Made by a program: the position numbers and the translations under genes. Source: Vitellaria paradoxa (taxonomy: Eukaryota > Streptophyta > Magnoliopsida > Ericales > Sapotaceae). From it: a stretch of DNA of 64,000 bases. Numbering within the stretch: position 1 is the stretch's first letter; each line of letters starts with the position of its first letter. This document shows positions 34,840 to 46,600 of this stretch, one piece after another. The notes under the pieces were generated by a model. It saw only the letters and a program-made list of their open reading frames with translations, did no database searches and was not told the origin of the DNA. The stretch is taken from positions 10,445,844 to 10,509,843 of the forward strand of contig CM034234.1 of NCBI GenBank assembly GCA_019916065.1, in the 5' to 3' direction.

Positions 34840-35115
34840 AGATTATCAAGACACATGCAGAGTAAATTCCAAAAAAACATAAAGAAAAATAAGATACATG
34901 GTTATCCAAGACAAAGAACAAAGATCAAACAAAACCCAATAAAGAATGGATCGAAAACATTTTGGGGATTCTTCCATTACCTCCGCTGCAAATTGAGAAC
35001 GGTTCTGGGTCAAGGATCGGCCAAACCGCCCATGAATTGAAGATCCGGCATTTGAGCTCCCCTGCCATTGAGAAATGAAAGCGAATACAGCGAACCTCTG
35101 CTCCCCAAAGAGGGA
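34840..35115 (-). pseudogene. Relict first exon and leader of the RHF2A duplicate
   Basis: The original TTTGCAATGGAG|GTAATTG is here TTTGCAGCGGAG|GTAATGG: the start codon has become GCG while the splice donor is kept. If still transcribed, this would act as a non-coding first exon and translation would begin in the next exon. Confidence 0.7.
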
Positions 35116-35279
35116 GGGGTAAACGACTTCAATGGGCAAGTTCGAGAGCACACGCTGAGCCGAGAGGTTTTTCAAAATTTATTTATTAAAAATAGACACA
35201 AACACTTTGGTTGAGTAAAGCGTCAGGCATTTCTCTTTGTTTTTTCTTTTTTTTTTATGAATTAAAATTGCATAATTAT

Positions 35280-35446
35280 GGGTGTGTTTGAATTTATATA
35301 AAAGTGTATAAAATAAAATAAATTTGTAAAAGTAAATGTCTCGTAATTCATGCAGTGAGTGAAGAATTTAAATTTTGTTATCTCACAATTCGTATTTGTA
35401 GAGTTTTGTAAGATTTTATTTTATTTGGTAGAGTTTCAAACAGAGC
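35280..35446. mobile_element. Tourist-like MITE, family E
   Basis: Ends GGGTGTGTTTGAATTTAT and (inverted) GGCTCTGTTTGAAACTC. The interior has ATGTCTCGTAATTCATGCAG and an inverted counterpart, shared with 42431-42668 and 51321-51488. An (AT)n tract (35450-35481) abuts it. Confidence 0.6.
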
Positions 35447-35481
<35 letters not shown>

Positions 35482-35486
<5 letters not shown>

Positions 35487-36009
35487 TTTTTAGCTAAAAG
35501 TTAAGAATTTGTTTTTTATTTCGCACTTTTTTAGAGAAATTACTTACATTTAAAAAAATACTTAAGAATAAAAAAATTAAGAAAAACAAGTCAATATTTC
35601 ATGACCCATATTTAAATTTTTTATATATAAAAAAATGAATAACATCCTTAATGGTTATCAAATAAAATAAATAAATTAAATCTCAAATACATATTCCTAT
35701 TTAAATAGATTTAAAAACATAATAAAATAAAAAGTTAATTAATTTTTAAATTTATTTTTTTGGTATTTTTTAATCACAAATTAACACATGAAAATGGTTA
35801 TTCTTAATAAATTTCTTATTCAAACACAATCTTCTTTAAGGATGATTTTTTTATAAAATAATTAATATTATATGTCAATATCAGTACTTTTGCCTTTAAG
35901 GTTAAAATTTGAGTTGTTGTTCAAACATAAATCTACAATTAGTTGGGAGGTCTTGAGAAATTAGATGTGCATAATTTTATTATATATATCCATATAAATT
36001 GAACGGTTT
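35482..36009. other. AT-rich spacer
   Basis: No gene or element recognised. Confidence 0.35.
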
Positions 36010-36012
36010 TAA

Positions 36013-36416
36013 GGGGCCGTTTGGAGTTTCCAATAAGTCCAAAAAACTTCCAAAAAAAAAAACTTCAAAAGTTTTAATTTTTTCAAAATCCAAAAAATTA
36101 TAAATTTTTCAAAAAAAATTATCAAAATCCGTTGAAATAAACCACTATAGTGCCTTCCAACGGATTTTGACAAATTTTTTGAAAAAATTAGATTGACATT
36201 TGCACCAAACAGTTCTCCAAAATTTCAAAAGTTTTTAAGATTTTCTACTAAAATTTTGACATATGTCACTTTATATAATTTTTAACAACTTTATATTAAA
36301 TTAAATACAAATATCTAACTATTATTTCAAAATAACTTTTTACACTCCAAATTCTAATAAATTTTACTGTTGTTAACTTTTGTTTTTTGTTTTTTTTTTA
36401 CACTCCAAATAGCCTC
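36013..36416. mobile_element. Tourist-like MITE, family A (404 bp, TSD TAA)
   Basis: Ends GGGGCCGTTTGGAGTTTC and (inverted) GAGGCTATTTGGAGTG. TAA lies at 36010-36012 and 36417-36419. The interior 'CCGTTGAAATAAACC / CCTTCCAACGG' pair is the family-A hallmark. Confidence 0.8.
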
Positions 36417-36419
36417 TAA

Positions 36420-38104
36420 ATATAATTTAAGCATTTTATTCGATTTAAGCTAATTTTTGTTCATAAAATTGCTCCTAATTGTTGTCTAATAAGGGTAAAG
36501 ATATTGGCACTCCAAAAATTTTTCTTATTTTTTATCATTTTTTTGCTCCTATAAAATTATAAAATTAACCTTGTAGTAAAGGTTAATTAATACAAATCAC
36601 ATTAAATACCATAATTACCCACCATTTCTATTTATTATTACAAAATTAACATCTCCACTTTTTATTTTGCTATAACATGCTCTACTTTTTATTAATTTAC
36701 ATGTTAAATTAAAAATATACTGTCAATTATAATTTCATGAGATTGTGTGGGAGAGCTTTTTTAATATTATTTTAAATTAGCATTGTAAATATATCTTTTA
36801 AGTTTATTTTATAATAAATTAAAGAAGAAAAATAAACAATTACTTTTTTTAATTAATATAACACAAGACATCATAATTATCGATCAATTCACATATTGAT
36901 GAAAAATAACTGAAATAAAGATAAATCAAATTAAAATTGAAATTCTAACATTCATCTCCCAAGGCAACAACAATTAAGTAATATATATATATATATATAT
37001 CGCTATTCAAAACACTACAAAAATTTTAACAAAAATCCCCTATAAATTACCAAAAAAAAAAAAAAAAACTACAAATACGAATTGCAAAAAAAAAAAATGC
37101 TTAGTAGAGAAAAAAATATCCTATTAATGTAATAGCATATACACCAATAAAAATAAAAATATAAAAAATTATTGCATTTAATTTGCTCCGTATTACTCTG
37201 TCAAAAAATCAATCATATAAAAGGAGAAAATTAGAAAAAGTCAATAGTTTTTCTATTATTTGAAGGATTTGATAATTTATAATAATATGAAATATACTCC
37301 ATATTGCTCGTACAAAAAAATAATAATCACATTTGAAACCTCCACTTCAACATAATCCACTTCCAAGAAATTTCATTTAAAGTTTAATAAATTAAAAATA
37401 GATACATACGAGTGAGGGTGAGAGTTTGTAGTTATTGAAAATTGAAAAACTGTAGAATGTTAGTTTTATAATATAAATGAAAATAGGGGGTAATTATGAT
37501 ATTTAAAATATTTTGTATTAATTATATTTTATTAATTACAAGATTAATTTTACAATTTTATAGAGAAAAAAATTACAAGAAGGGGGAAAGTTTTCGAAGG
37601 ATTACGAATATCCCCACTCGTCTGCTAAACGTGCACATATACATATGCACACAATAATGCTCATCACGGCATGGCTGATCATATCTCATGAAAACTAAGT
37701 ACATACACATGTAATTAACGTAAAATAAGACAAACGAGAAAACAAAAATTTGACGAGACCTTGTAATAATCGAAGTATACTTAATAATTTATAATAATAA
37801 CTTAGAATAGAAATACCGTAATTCAACAAAATAGTGGTCTTACATAAAAATTTATATAACAAGGTAGATTATGTCATTTTATTTATTTTTAACCATAAGA
37901 TTTATTCAACCGTTCGGATTACTTTTTTCACTCTCTACTTTAGTTGTATTTTTAGTGATTTCACATGAAAAGATAACATCTCATTTTTTATATTTTTTGA
38001 ATTTTTTTATATATAAAAGTTTTTAAATTAATATTTGTAAAATGTGATAATATTTGTAATAAATAATAAAATTTTACGTATTTTACACATTTGTTAAATA
38101 ATGG
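36420..38104. other. AT-rich spacer
   Basis: No gene. (AT)n at about 36979-37000 and several A runs. The piece at 37620-37720 is less AT-rich but unrecognised. Confidence 0.35.
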
Positions 38105-38618
38105 GTGTATTTAGAGTAATAAAAAGTGAGATAAAATGTGTGTTTGGTGCACCAAACTTTGGTAAAAATCCCTAAAACCCTCTACAAATCTCTATTACAT
38201 TTTTATATATTATTAACATATCGAAGTTCGAAAAAAGTTTAATACCTTCTAAAAAAATCGATAACTGAAATTCGGTTAATTAAATAGTAAAAATTTGTTT
38301 ACCATTCTCACATGGACTCCCAAACCACTGAATGACACCCATTATAACTATTTGTTATGAGGTTGCACAAACCGTTCCGACAAATTCGCACAGCTAAGCT
38401 TTCATTCAAATGGATTGTAAAAACTGTTTCGGATTCGGTTTTGGTCTGCAAATAGGATATGACTAATACAAAAATTTGAATTCGTCCAAATAAAAATCTA
38501 ATTCGTCGGAACAAGAATTCTACTGTTCATCTCAAAAAAATACGATTTGAGATGTGTGCACCAAATATAAAAAGTTCTCTCATATCACATTTTATCTCAT
38601 TTTATATCACTTTTACAC
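38105..38618 (-). mobile_element. MITE, family C (inverted copy, cluster member 1)
   Basis: Arms TAGAGTAATAAAAAGTGAGA (left) and (inverted right) GAGTGTAAAAGTGATATAAA, both followed by ATAAAATGTG. The interior, read on the minus strand, contains GCGAATTTGTCGGAACGG, which matches GCGAATCCGTCGGAACAG in member 3. The strand symbol gives orientation relative to member 3 only. Confidence 0.6.
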
Positions 38619-38820
38619 TCAAAATGAGATAAAATGTAGTTTTGGGAAACTTTTTTACTTTTGGTGCACACATTTCAAATCGCGTTTTTTTGAAATAAAC
38701 AATAAGATTTCCGTTTTGATGGAATGGATTGTCATTTGAACTGATTCAAAATTTTATATCAGTCATGCCTTTTTTACACTGCAATCTGTTAAAACGATTT
38801 CTACAATCCGTTTATCACTC
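38619..38820 (+). mobile_element. MITE, family C (truncated, cluster member 2)
   Basis: It starts AAAATGAGATAAAATGTAG followed by TTTTGGGAAAC and TTTTGGTGCACACAT. It stops at TTTATCACTCCAAACACACTC, which is immediately followed by the same start again. Confidence 0.6.
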
Positions 38821-38824
38821 CAAA

Positions 38825-39310
38825 CACACTCAAAATGAGATGAAATGTGGTTTTGGAAAACTTTTTACTTTTGGTGCACACATCTTAAACCGCGTTTTTT
38901 TGAAATGAATAGTAAGATTTTCTTTCCCATGGAATGGATTTTCATTTGGACTAATTCAAAATTTTACATCAGTCATGCATTCTTTACACTGCAATCCGTC
39001 GAAACGATTTCTACAATCCGTTTGGATGAAAGTTCGCTATGCGAATCCGTCGGAACAGTTTATACGACTCCAAGGCAAATAATCAAAGTGGGTGTCATTC
39101 AATAATTTAGAAGTCCATAGTGAGAATGGCGAAAAATTTTTTACTATTTGATTAACTGAATTCTAATTATCGACTTTTTTTTTAAAAGGTATTGAACATT
39201 TTTTTGAACTTCGAGAACGTAAAAATGTGCGAAAATGTAATAGAGATTTTCAAAAATTTTTAAAAGTTTTCAGAGATTTCCACTAAATTTTTGTGCACCA
39301 ATCAAGCCCA
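38825..39310 (+). mobile_element. MITE, family C (cluster member 3)
   Basis: A nearly complete copy: ATGAGATGAAATGTGGTTTT, the GCGAATCCGTCGGAACAG block, then TTATCGACTTTTTTT and the right end TTTTTGTGCACCAATCAAGCC. Confidence 0.6.
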
Positions 39311-39384
39311 ATGTATAAATACCTATTAGGTAAGGTTAATTAATTTTTTTTAAAAACCACGTGATCATTCTATATTTTCATTAA

Positions 39385-39892
39385 GGTATGTTTGGAGTGA
39401 TAAAAAATGAAATAAAATGTAGTTTGAAAAAATTTTTTACGTTTGGCGCACACACATATCAAATCGTGTTTTTTGAAGATAAACAATAAGATTCCCGTTC
39501 TGACGGATTAGATTTTCGTTTGGACAGATTCAAAATTTTGTATCAGTCATATCTTCTTTATACTACAATCGATTGAAACAGTTTCTACAATCCATTTAGA
39601 CAGAAGTTGGCTATACAAATTCATCGGAATGGTTTCTACAATCCGTCAAAACAGTTTCTACAATCTCATAAAAAATAGTAAAAGTGGGTATCATTCGATA
39701 GTTTGAGAGTTCATGGTGAAAATGACGAAAAAAATTTTGTTACTTAATTAACCGAATTTTAGTTATCGACTTTTTTTTTAAGATATTGAACTTTTTTTGA
39801 ACTTTGAGAAGGTAAGAATGTGTAAAAATGTAATAGAGATTTTCAAAAGTTTTCAAAATCTTTTACCAAATTTTTGTGTACCAAACAGGCTC
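39385..39892 (+). mobile_element. MITE, family C (complete, cluster member 4)
   Basis: About 508 bp from GGTATGTTTGGAGTGATAAA to TTTGTGTACCAAACAGGCTC. A TAA precedes it; the right target is TAC. A truncated fifth copy is at 58108-58490. Confidence 0.65.
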
Positions 39893-41574
39893 TACATTTA
39901 TTTTCACAAATTTTGAAATTTTGACACTAAACCCACAAAATTTGGATAAAAGTTCCTTAGAACCAAAAAAAAAAAAAAAAAGGCGATTTGGGGTCTCCCA
40001 GAAAACTAGGCCTATGTGCCCTCTTCAATTTGCGTTTGAAAATGATAAAAAATGAAATAAAATGAGATAAAGCAAGATACTTGTGAGTTTGTAATTCGTA
40101 CAGTAAGATAAAGAGTGAATAGCTTTTAGAGTTTTTTAATATTTTGACTATTTTTCAGAATTTTTTTGTCACTCTAAACAAAGCTAAAAAGTGATAAAAC
40201 GGTTGTCAGCGTTTTTTTTAGTTAGTTTTTTTTTTTCTTTATATACATGCATATATTATATAAAAAAAACTTAAATAAATATATATTTTAACAAGTTCAT
40301 TAAAAATAATTTTTATTTAATTTTATTTTATAATATAATCAAATAAAAATTTATTTATTTATTTATTTAACAAACTTTTATCATTTAAATCTTTACCAGC
40401 ACCCTCAAATCATTTAATAAGGGTCTGTATGAATATTTCATAAAAACTACAAAAATAAGTAAATCAATTTATTAAAAACTTAACTTTTAAACCAAATATA
40501 AAAAATAATAATTTTATTTATCAAACAAAACTATAAGTATAATTATTATAAAACTTTATTTGATTTTTTATAATATAAAATATATTAAAACAATTTAGAA
40601 TTTAATCTTTTTATCTCATAAAGGTTATACACATGTTATAATCACTCTCTTTGAAAGAGTGGATATGAATATATTTAATTTTATTTAGTTAGAATTCTCC
40701 CCAATTTTTCTGTTTGAAATCAAAATGAGATTTTTTTGAATTGAATTTGATTTCATTTCATAACTTAAAATTTGTTATTTTTATACCATTTGAAATCCAA
40801 TACAAAATAATATTATTTAATGAAATTCCATTCTTTTCCTAATTTATATAAATAAGTAGACAAATTTACTTCATATATCATATTTACCCTATTTTCTTTT
40901 CTACCAATAGGTCAAATTTGATATTTATCTTAAATCAATTCAATTCTGAAATTTAAACATGCGTTTCAAATATAAAATTTTATTTATTAAATTAAATTAA
41001 ATCAATTCTAAAAAAGTAATATTCACAAATGTACTGAAATTAATTTTTTTAATAATTAAGATAGCAATTACCCGCATGTCAAAAACTCTAAAAAGGCAAA
41101 ATTACTTTTGATAAATTATCTTTTTAATATTTTATTTAAAAAATAATTTTTATTTATACAATAAAGGTATTTATAGCATTATAATCATGTAGTAGATTGA
41201 ATTTTTGTATAAGAGTCATTATAGTATTAAAATTATGCAAAACATATGATAAAAATGAACAAGAATAATTGTGTAATTTTAATTAATGAAAAAGAAAATG
41301 GGAGTGAAAGAGAAAAATAGTGGGGTGCATATAGCCTCACTCATCGTATAATATATAACCCAACCAAATTGTAATCTTATTTTTAGACTTAAAAATATAT
41401 TATAACATAAATACAAAATAATTAATGTATTAAAATATTATTTAATTATATATTTTCATATTGAACAAATTCAAACGTTTAATGAATCGAGCTAAACAAA
41501 ACTTAAACTCGACTTGTTTGCTAAACAAACTTATTTAGTTTTTTTTTTTTGCTTAGACTCAATTTTATTATTGA
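39893..41574. other. AT-rich spacer with a family-E-like fragment
   Basis: A MITE-like fragment at about 40030-40190 has GTTTGAAAATGATAAAAAAT and CACTCTAAAC ends. The rest is simple AT sequence without genes. Confidence 0.4.
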
Positions 41575-42112
41575 GAGGATGTTTGGAAATTTAAAAAAAA
41601 AAATAGATCTTTACAAATTTCTATAAAATTTATTTTTTTTACTTACTGTATAAATTATAAAAATATAATTTTTATAAATTTATACTAAATTTTTTTACTT
41701 TTTCCTAAGTGTATGGTCAATACGAGTTCTTAACGAGTTCAGTATAAGTTTATTTTTAAAAGATTCGACTAATTTATAGTTTTTTTTCTATTGGAAGGTG
41801 TAAAAATCTTTCAAGTCAAAATTTATGCTTCATATTTGAGTGTCCAAAAAAAAAATGAAGAAGTAAAGTTAGAAAAAAAAATATTTGAGCTGACAAGACT
41901 TATTCGAACGATTTTGATCAAAAAAATTATCAAAAAGTTGACAAAAATAAATAAAATTGAAAAACGTTTATAAAAGTTAGTAAAAACTTGTAAAATTTAG
42001 AGTTTTAAAATAAATTGCACAGAAAATAAAAATAACTAAAAATTGGTAACAATTTATAAAAGTTTGAAGATATTTATAACTTTTTGTAAAATTTGAATTC
42101 CCAAACACTCCC
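41575..42112. mobile_element. Probable MITE (538 bp)
   Basis: Ends GAGAGGATGTTTGGAAATTT and (inverted) GGGAGTGTTTGGGAATTC. The interior has TTACAAATTTCTATAAAATT and matching inverted words near the right end. No clean target duplication. An open frame at 41791-41973 is Lys-rich low-complexity sequence inside it. Confidence 0.5.
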
Positions 42113-42430
42113 TTAATACATAAAAAAATTTTAATTTTTTGTAATTTTTATTCTAACATTGATACGTGTCATTTTTAGTCAAAATTATGTATGTGCTAAA
42201 AATTCATAAAGTTAACCAAAAAAAAAAAAAAAGATTGCAGGAGCTAAACTTTTTATAAATTTTTATCAAACTAATTAATCATTAAAGTTATGGGGTGGGT
42301 GATTGGTAAAAGTTAGTCAAAAAGTATAATAAAAATAAAAAGAGTAACATAGGGTTCATTTGGAATCTTAAAAAAATCAAAAAAATTTTAAAAAATTTCA
42401 AAAGTTTTTAGATCCTTCTAATCACATTTT

Positions 42431-42668
42431 GGGTGTGTTTGGAGTTGTATAAAATTATATAAAATTGTAAAAGTTAATGTCTCGTATTTTGTGTAATAAG
42501 TAGAGAATTTAAATTTTATTGTCTTGTAATTCATATTTATAGATATTTGGAGAGTTTTGTATTATTTTGTTTTAACTCCTAACAACCCTTTTGTCACCTA
42601 TTATTTTTATATCACATAAACTTACCTTTTGATTTTTTTTTATTTCTTTTGAAACTCTAAACACACCC
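42431..42668. mobile_element. Tourist-like MITE, family E
   Basis: Near-perfect ends GGGTGTGTTTGGAGTT and (inverted) GGGTGTGTTTAGAGTT. The interior ATGTCTCGTATTTTGTG is shared with 35280 and 51321. The flanks do not match, so one may have been altered. Confidence 0.65.
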
Positions 42669-42954
42669 ATAAAGATATATGAAAGAAATTTAATTAAAAA
42701 ATATAAAAAATTAATTAAAATTAATAAATTTGGGTAGATATTGGGGCACGAAACGGCCCCACGTATAAGTTGTATGTGCAGAGTTTTATTTTTTTGATTG
42801 GACCGAACGACCCCTTGTTTTCACGTACAAAGTGTACAACGGTACACAGAAATCCTGGTTGGACACGTGGTGACAGAGTAAAAGCAGGGTCCGCAGAAAA
42901 ATAATAAATTATTACATGACGTAGCATCATCATCCAAGGGTACGTTTTTTTAAG

Positions 42955-43596
42955 GGTAAATTTCACTATTCTCCTTCGTAGTTTCTGACACCAACAAAAA
43001 TTTTCTTTAAGGTTTCTAAAATGACACTACACTCGTTTCTTTTATCAGATAAATTTCACTAATATCTACTGATCTTTTTTTTTCGTAAAGGTCCCGTTTA
43101 GAGTAAGAAAAAATAAGATAAATTGAGATAAAATATAGTTTAGGGTTGATTTTGGTGCTTTTCTTTTCTAAAAAGTATCAAACTATGGGATAATTGGGAT
43201 AAAATGTAATTTTGGGTTGATTTTGGCATCTTTTTTTTTGAAAAGTAGCAAATTATGAGAACAGTTTTTCAAATCCGTTCCCACGGATTCAAAAAATTCA
43301 CAAAAAATAGTGATAATGATACTCGTTTAAAAGCTTTCGATACAAAGAATATGATTGTATAAAAAATTTACATATTTAGAAACATCAGGGGAGGTTAATG
43401 AAATTTACCCGGTAAAGGAAATGAGGACAGTGTCATTTCAGAAACCTCAAGGAAATTTTGTTAGTTTCAGAAATCTCAGGAGAGGTTAGTGAAATTTATC
43501 CGGTAAAAAAAAAAAAGAAAGGCAGTGCCATTTCTGAAATTTCAAAAGAGATTTTTAGTGGTGTCAAAAATAAGAAGGAGGTTAATGAAATTTACC
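42955..43596. mobile_element. Long-TIR Mutator-like element containing a family-B MITE
   Basis: The left arm GGTAAATTTCACTATTCTCC pairs with the inverted right arm GGTAAATTTCATTAACCTCC, continuing through 'TGACACCA ... AAAATGACACTAC' versus 'TGACACCA ... AAATGGCACTGCC'. Flanks GTTTTTTTAA and GTTTTCTTAA look like a 9-10-bp target duplication with one change. The middle (about 43090-43383) is an inverted family-B MITE, inserted later. Confidence 0.65.
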
Positions 43597-43599
43597 GTT

Positions 43600-44194
43600 T
43601 TCTTAAAACAAGTGGATGATATTTTAACTCCCTTCGGTGGCCTTGTCAGCTGTCAGCTTCTTGCCACCTCAGCGCGTGAAAACGACTGGTCCTGAGCTTT
43701 ACGGTATTGAATAAATCAATTCTTGGATAAGTACAAATAAGGTAAATAAAAAAATCGAATAATATTAAAATCAAATCAATCCCCCCCCCCCCCAATTTTT
43801 CCCTTGAAAGGTTCAATTCAGTTATTTTGATTCGAATGAGTTCGAATTTATACTTAAAATAGGTATTATTCGTGTTATTGACACGAAAGTATAATTTAAC
43901 TTTTAGAGAATTTAAATTTAAATGTATAATACATTAATATTTTTTACATAGCACCACCTCTTATATCGGAAAAAGAAAGAATGCCGTTCTGTCCAGTATT
44001 TGTCTTTTCCCACGCTATTTACACAATTATTAAATCAACAAAATAAATCAAATGAATATTATTTTAAATTTTAAATTTTAATTTAAGTGCAATCAAATTA
44101 AATTTTAAATATTATTTTTTAGAACTTAGTTAATTTTGTTTAATATTCATTCATATAAAAAATATTTTAAAAACATATATAAAAAAATCTAAAA
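43600..44194. other. Spacer with a poly-C run
   Basis: A patch of mixed composition at 43625-43700, then a C run at about 43783-43794. No gene recognised. Confidence 0.35.
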
Positions 44195-45450
44195 TGGAGA
44201 GAAAAATAAGAGTATATTTTTAATGTAAAGTGACCGAAAAATAATTAAAGTGGAGAGGAAAAAATAATTCTGACCAATAAATAAATTTTGTAGTTAAAAA
44301 TATAAAAATTTAAATTATTTAAAATTAATTATTATTTATTATATAATAAATTACTTATTCTAATTTGTATGTATTTAAAAAAAATAGTTTTCTAATGGTG
44401 TTGGTATGTTATTAATGAAGTTTATTCCGTGTTGCTACTTAATTAGTATGTTTTTTAAAATATTTGACTACGGTTGAAAATTGAGAAAGCGTAAAGTATA
44501 TGATGAAAAAATAAATAATATAAAATATAGTAAACGATTATTTATAAAATTCAAATAGATTTTCAGATGTTTAATTTATTAAAAATATCAATTTTTACTA
44601 TTATTATTTTTCATTAAAATTTTTGTACTATTATTATTTTTTTCCCCAACTACACACTCGCCCTAGAATTTTTTCACTACTACAGAGAGATAACACAAAT
44701 AGTATAAAAATGAAAGTATTTAAAATTAATTATTCTTATTTTACTTACCAAAAAAATTCTTATTTATTTATTTGTACTTATTTTATTATTTATGGCCTGT
44801 TTGATTGATAAAAATTAATTAAAAATTATCAATTTTTAACTTTTTTTCCTTTTTAATAAAATCTTTATATCAAATCTTTCTATTTTTACTGTATCTTTTA
44901 ATCAAACTTTAACTAACCAAACATTTCTTTAATTAAAATCTATCAAGTGACTGAAAAATAATAAAGTGGAGAGGGGAAAATAATTCTGACTAATAAATAA
45001 ATTCAGCAATTAAAAATATAAAAATTTAAATTATTTAAAATTAATTATTATTTATTATATAGTAAATTAATTAAAAAAATTAATTTTCTAATGGTGTTGG
45101 TGTTGGTATGTTGGAGAGAAAAATAAGAGTGTAATTTTTTTGTAAAGTGACGAAAAAAAATAACTAAAGTGGGAGGAAAAAATAATTTTGACTATCAAAT
45201 AACAGTCAAAACATACCAATTCAAAATATTTAAAATTAATAGTTAATTAATAAAGGTGTATTTATTTATTTATTTATATTTATTTAATAAAATTTAATTT
45301 ACCTTAAAAAAATTCAATTTCTCAGCAAACCCACCCAAAGTAAAATATATGTTTTAAAAAATATATAAATTGGAGAGAAAAATAAGAGTGTATTTTTTTT
45401 GTAAAATAGAAGAAAAAAATAATTTTGATCAAAGTGAGAGAAAAAATATT
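44195..45450. repeat. Cluster of diverged direct repeats (about four copies)
   Basis: A unit beginning GGAGAGAAAAATAAGAGTRT and continuing GTAAAGTGACNGAAAAATAA, AAAGTGGAGAGG, AATAATTYTGACYAATAAAT occurs near 44195, 44945 (left end missing), 45112 and 45367. Copies 1 and 2 also share TTTTCTAATGGTGTTGG at their right ends. A small MITE (44793-44926) lies between the first two. Non-coding. Confidence 0.7.
44793..44926. mobile_element. Short MITE, family F
   Basis: Ends GGCCTGTTTGATTGATAAAA and (inverted) GAAATGTTTGGTTAGTTAAA. Similar to 46601-46786 and, more weakly, 55621-55795. No target duplication confirmed. Confidence 0.5.
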
Positions 45451-45484
45451 ATATTTATTTAAAAAAATAAAAAAAAAACCTAAC

Positions 45485-45640
45485 TTTCACACTCACCCCA
45501 ACTTCTCATCAAACACACCCCACACCCCCTACCCAACCCCCACATGGCCCACCCCCCATCCCCACTCTCTGCCCTCCCTCACTCCCCCCCCCCAAACACT
45601 TTCTCTCTCTCCAATCGTGTCCCCCGCGCTCCTCTTTAAT
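45485..45640. other. C-rich island
   Basis: About 150 bp dominated by C and A with many CCCC runs on the plus strand, in sharp contrast to its AT-rich surroundings. The minus strand could form G-quadruplexes. The open frame through it is proline/threonine low-complexity, not a gene. Confidence 0.6.
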
Positions 45641-46036
45641 TGACACATACATAAGTGTCACATCAAACAATGAGACTCCTTATATAATAATTTGAATTAA
45701 AAAATTAACATATTAATATTTTAATTTAATTTTTAGGTTAATAGACAAAAAAATTTAACCTAAAAATTAAATTAAATCAAACTTAAACAAAAAAATAACT
45801 TAACCCAAATTTACTTGAAATTAACTCGAAAAATATAATATGAACCGACTTGAAATCAATCCCTTCTAAACCAACTTGAAATGAACCGAGCTCATTTTTG
45901 GCTCGCTTCAATTCAGTTTAATTTTAAATTAAAATTAATTCAATTTTAAGTTCGAATTTTAAGAATAAAAAAATTAATTTGGTCCTAATTTAAATGTGAA
46001 TCCAAACCAAATTAAGCCATATACACCCCTAAATAA

Positions 46037-46223
46037 GGGTCCGTTTGGGAACCCGAAATTAGCACGTGCTAATTTGTAACAAGCTACTAACAAATACAAA
46101 AATTACCAGATTATTCTTATTAATTTTTTTAAGCTATTAGCAAACTATAAGCACATGAGAGTATAAATGTCAATATATTAAAAATTTTATCTTCCCAAAA
46201 AATTAGCAAATGTTAATCAAGCC
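46037..46223. mobile_element. Tourist-like MITE, family G (187 bp, TSD TAA)
   Basis: Ends GGGTCCGTTTGGGAACC and (inverted) GGCTTGATTAACATTTGC, with TAA at 46034-46036 and 46224-46226. The interior has AATTAGCACGTGCTAATT, a perfect palindrome containing a CACGTG core. Confidence 0.7.
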
Positions 46224-46600
46224 TAAGTATGACCCAAATAATTACCCTAAATAAGTATAAACTAAATAATTATAAGTACAACCTAAATAATTATGAGCCC
46301 ATTATTACGAGCCTGCCCATAATAGATATATCAAATGGTTATACTTATTCGCGACAGAGCACCCAATAGAGAGCATCCAATCCAAGTACTTTGCAGACCC
46401 AATATTGACTAATTAAATAATTCGGTTAATTTCACTTTTTTCTTTTTAACTTTTAACTAATTATAAATAATTATTTTTAATATTTAAAATTTACATTCAT
46501 ATCTCTTATTTTAAAAAATTTGTCACAACTAAATATTTTTAGTGATTTAGTGGTCAATTAATGTTAAATAAAAAATAATGTGATCATGTAGAAAAATTAT

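Larger units (their letters stand above)
29992..35115. repeat. Segment duplicated from 20209-24640 (derived copy)
   Basis: Direct tandem-oriented duplicate of RHF2A covering the leader to the last coding exon. Differences are loss of ATG (now GCG) in exon 1, the exon 5 deletion, a 1.8-kb insertion in intron 1 (about 32680-34470) and loss of the true 3' end. Confidence 0.9.

Noticed and set aside
45425..45643. 72-codon Pro/Thr/His-rich frame
   Set aside because: A product of the C-rich island, with no conserved features.
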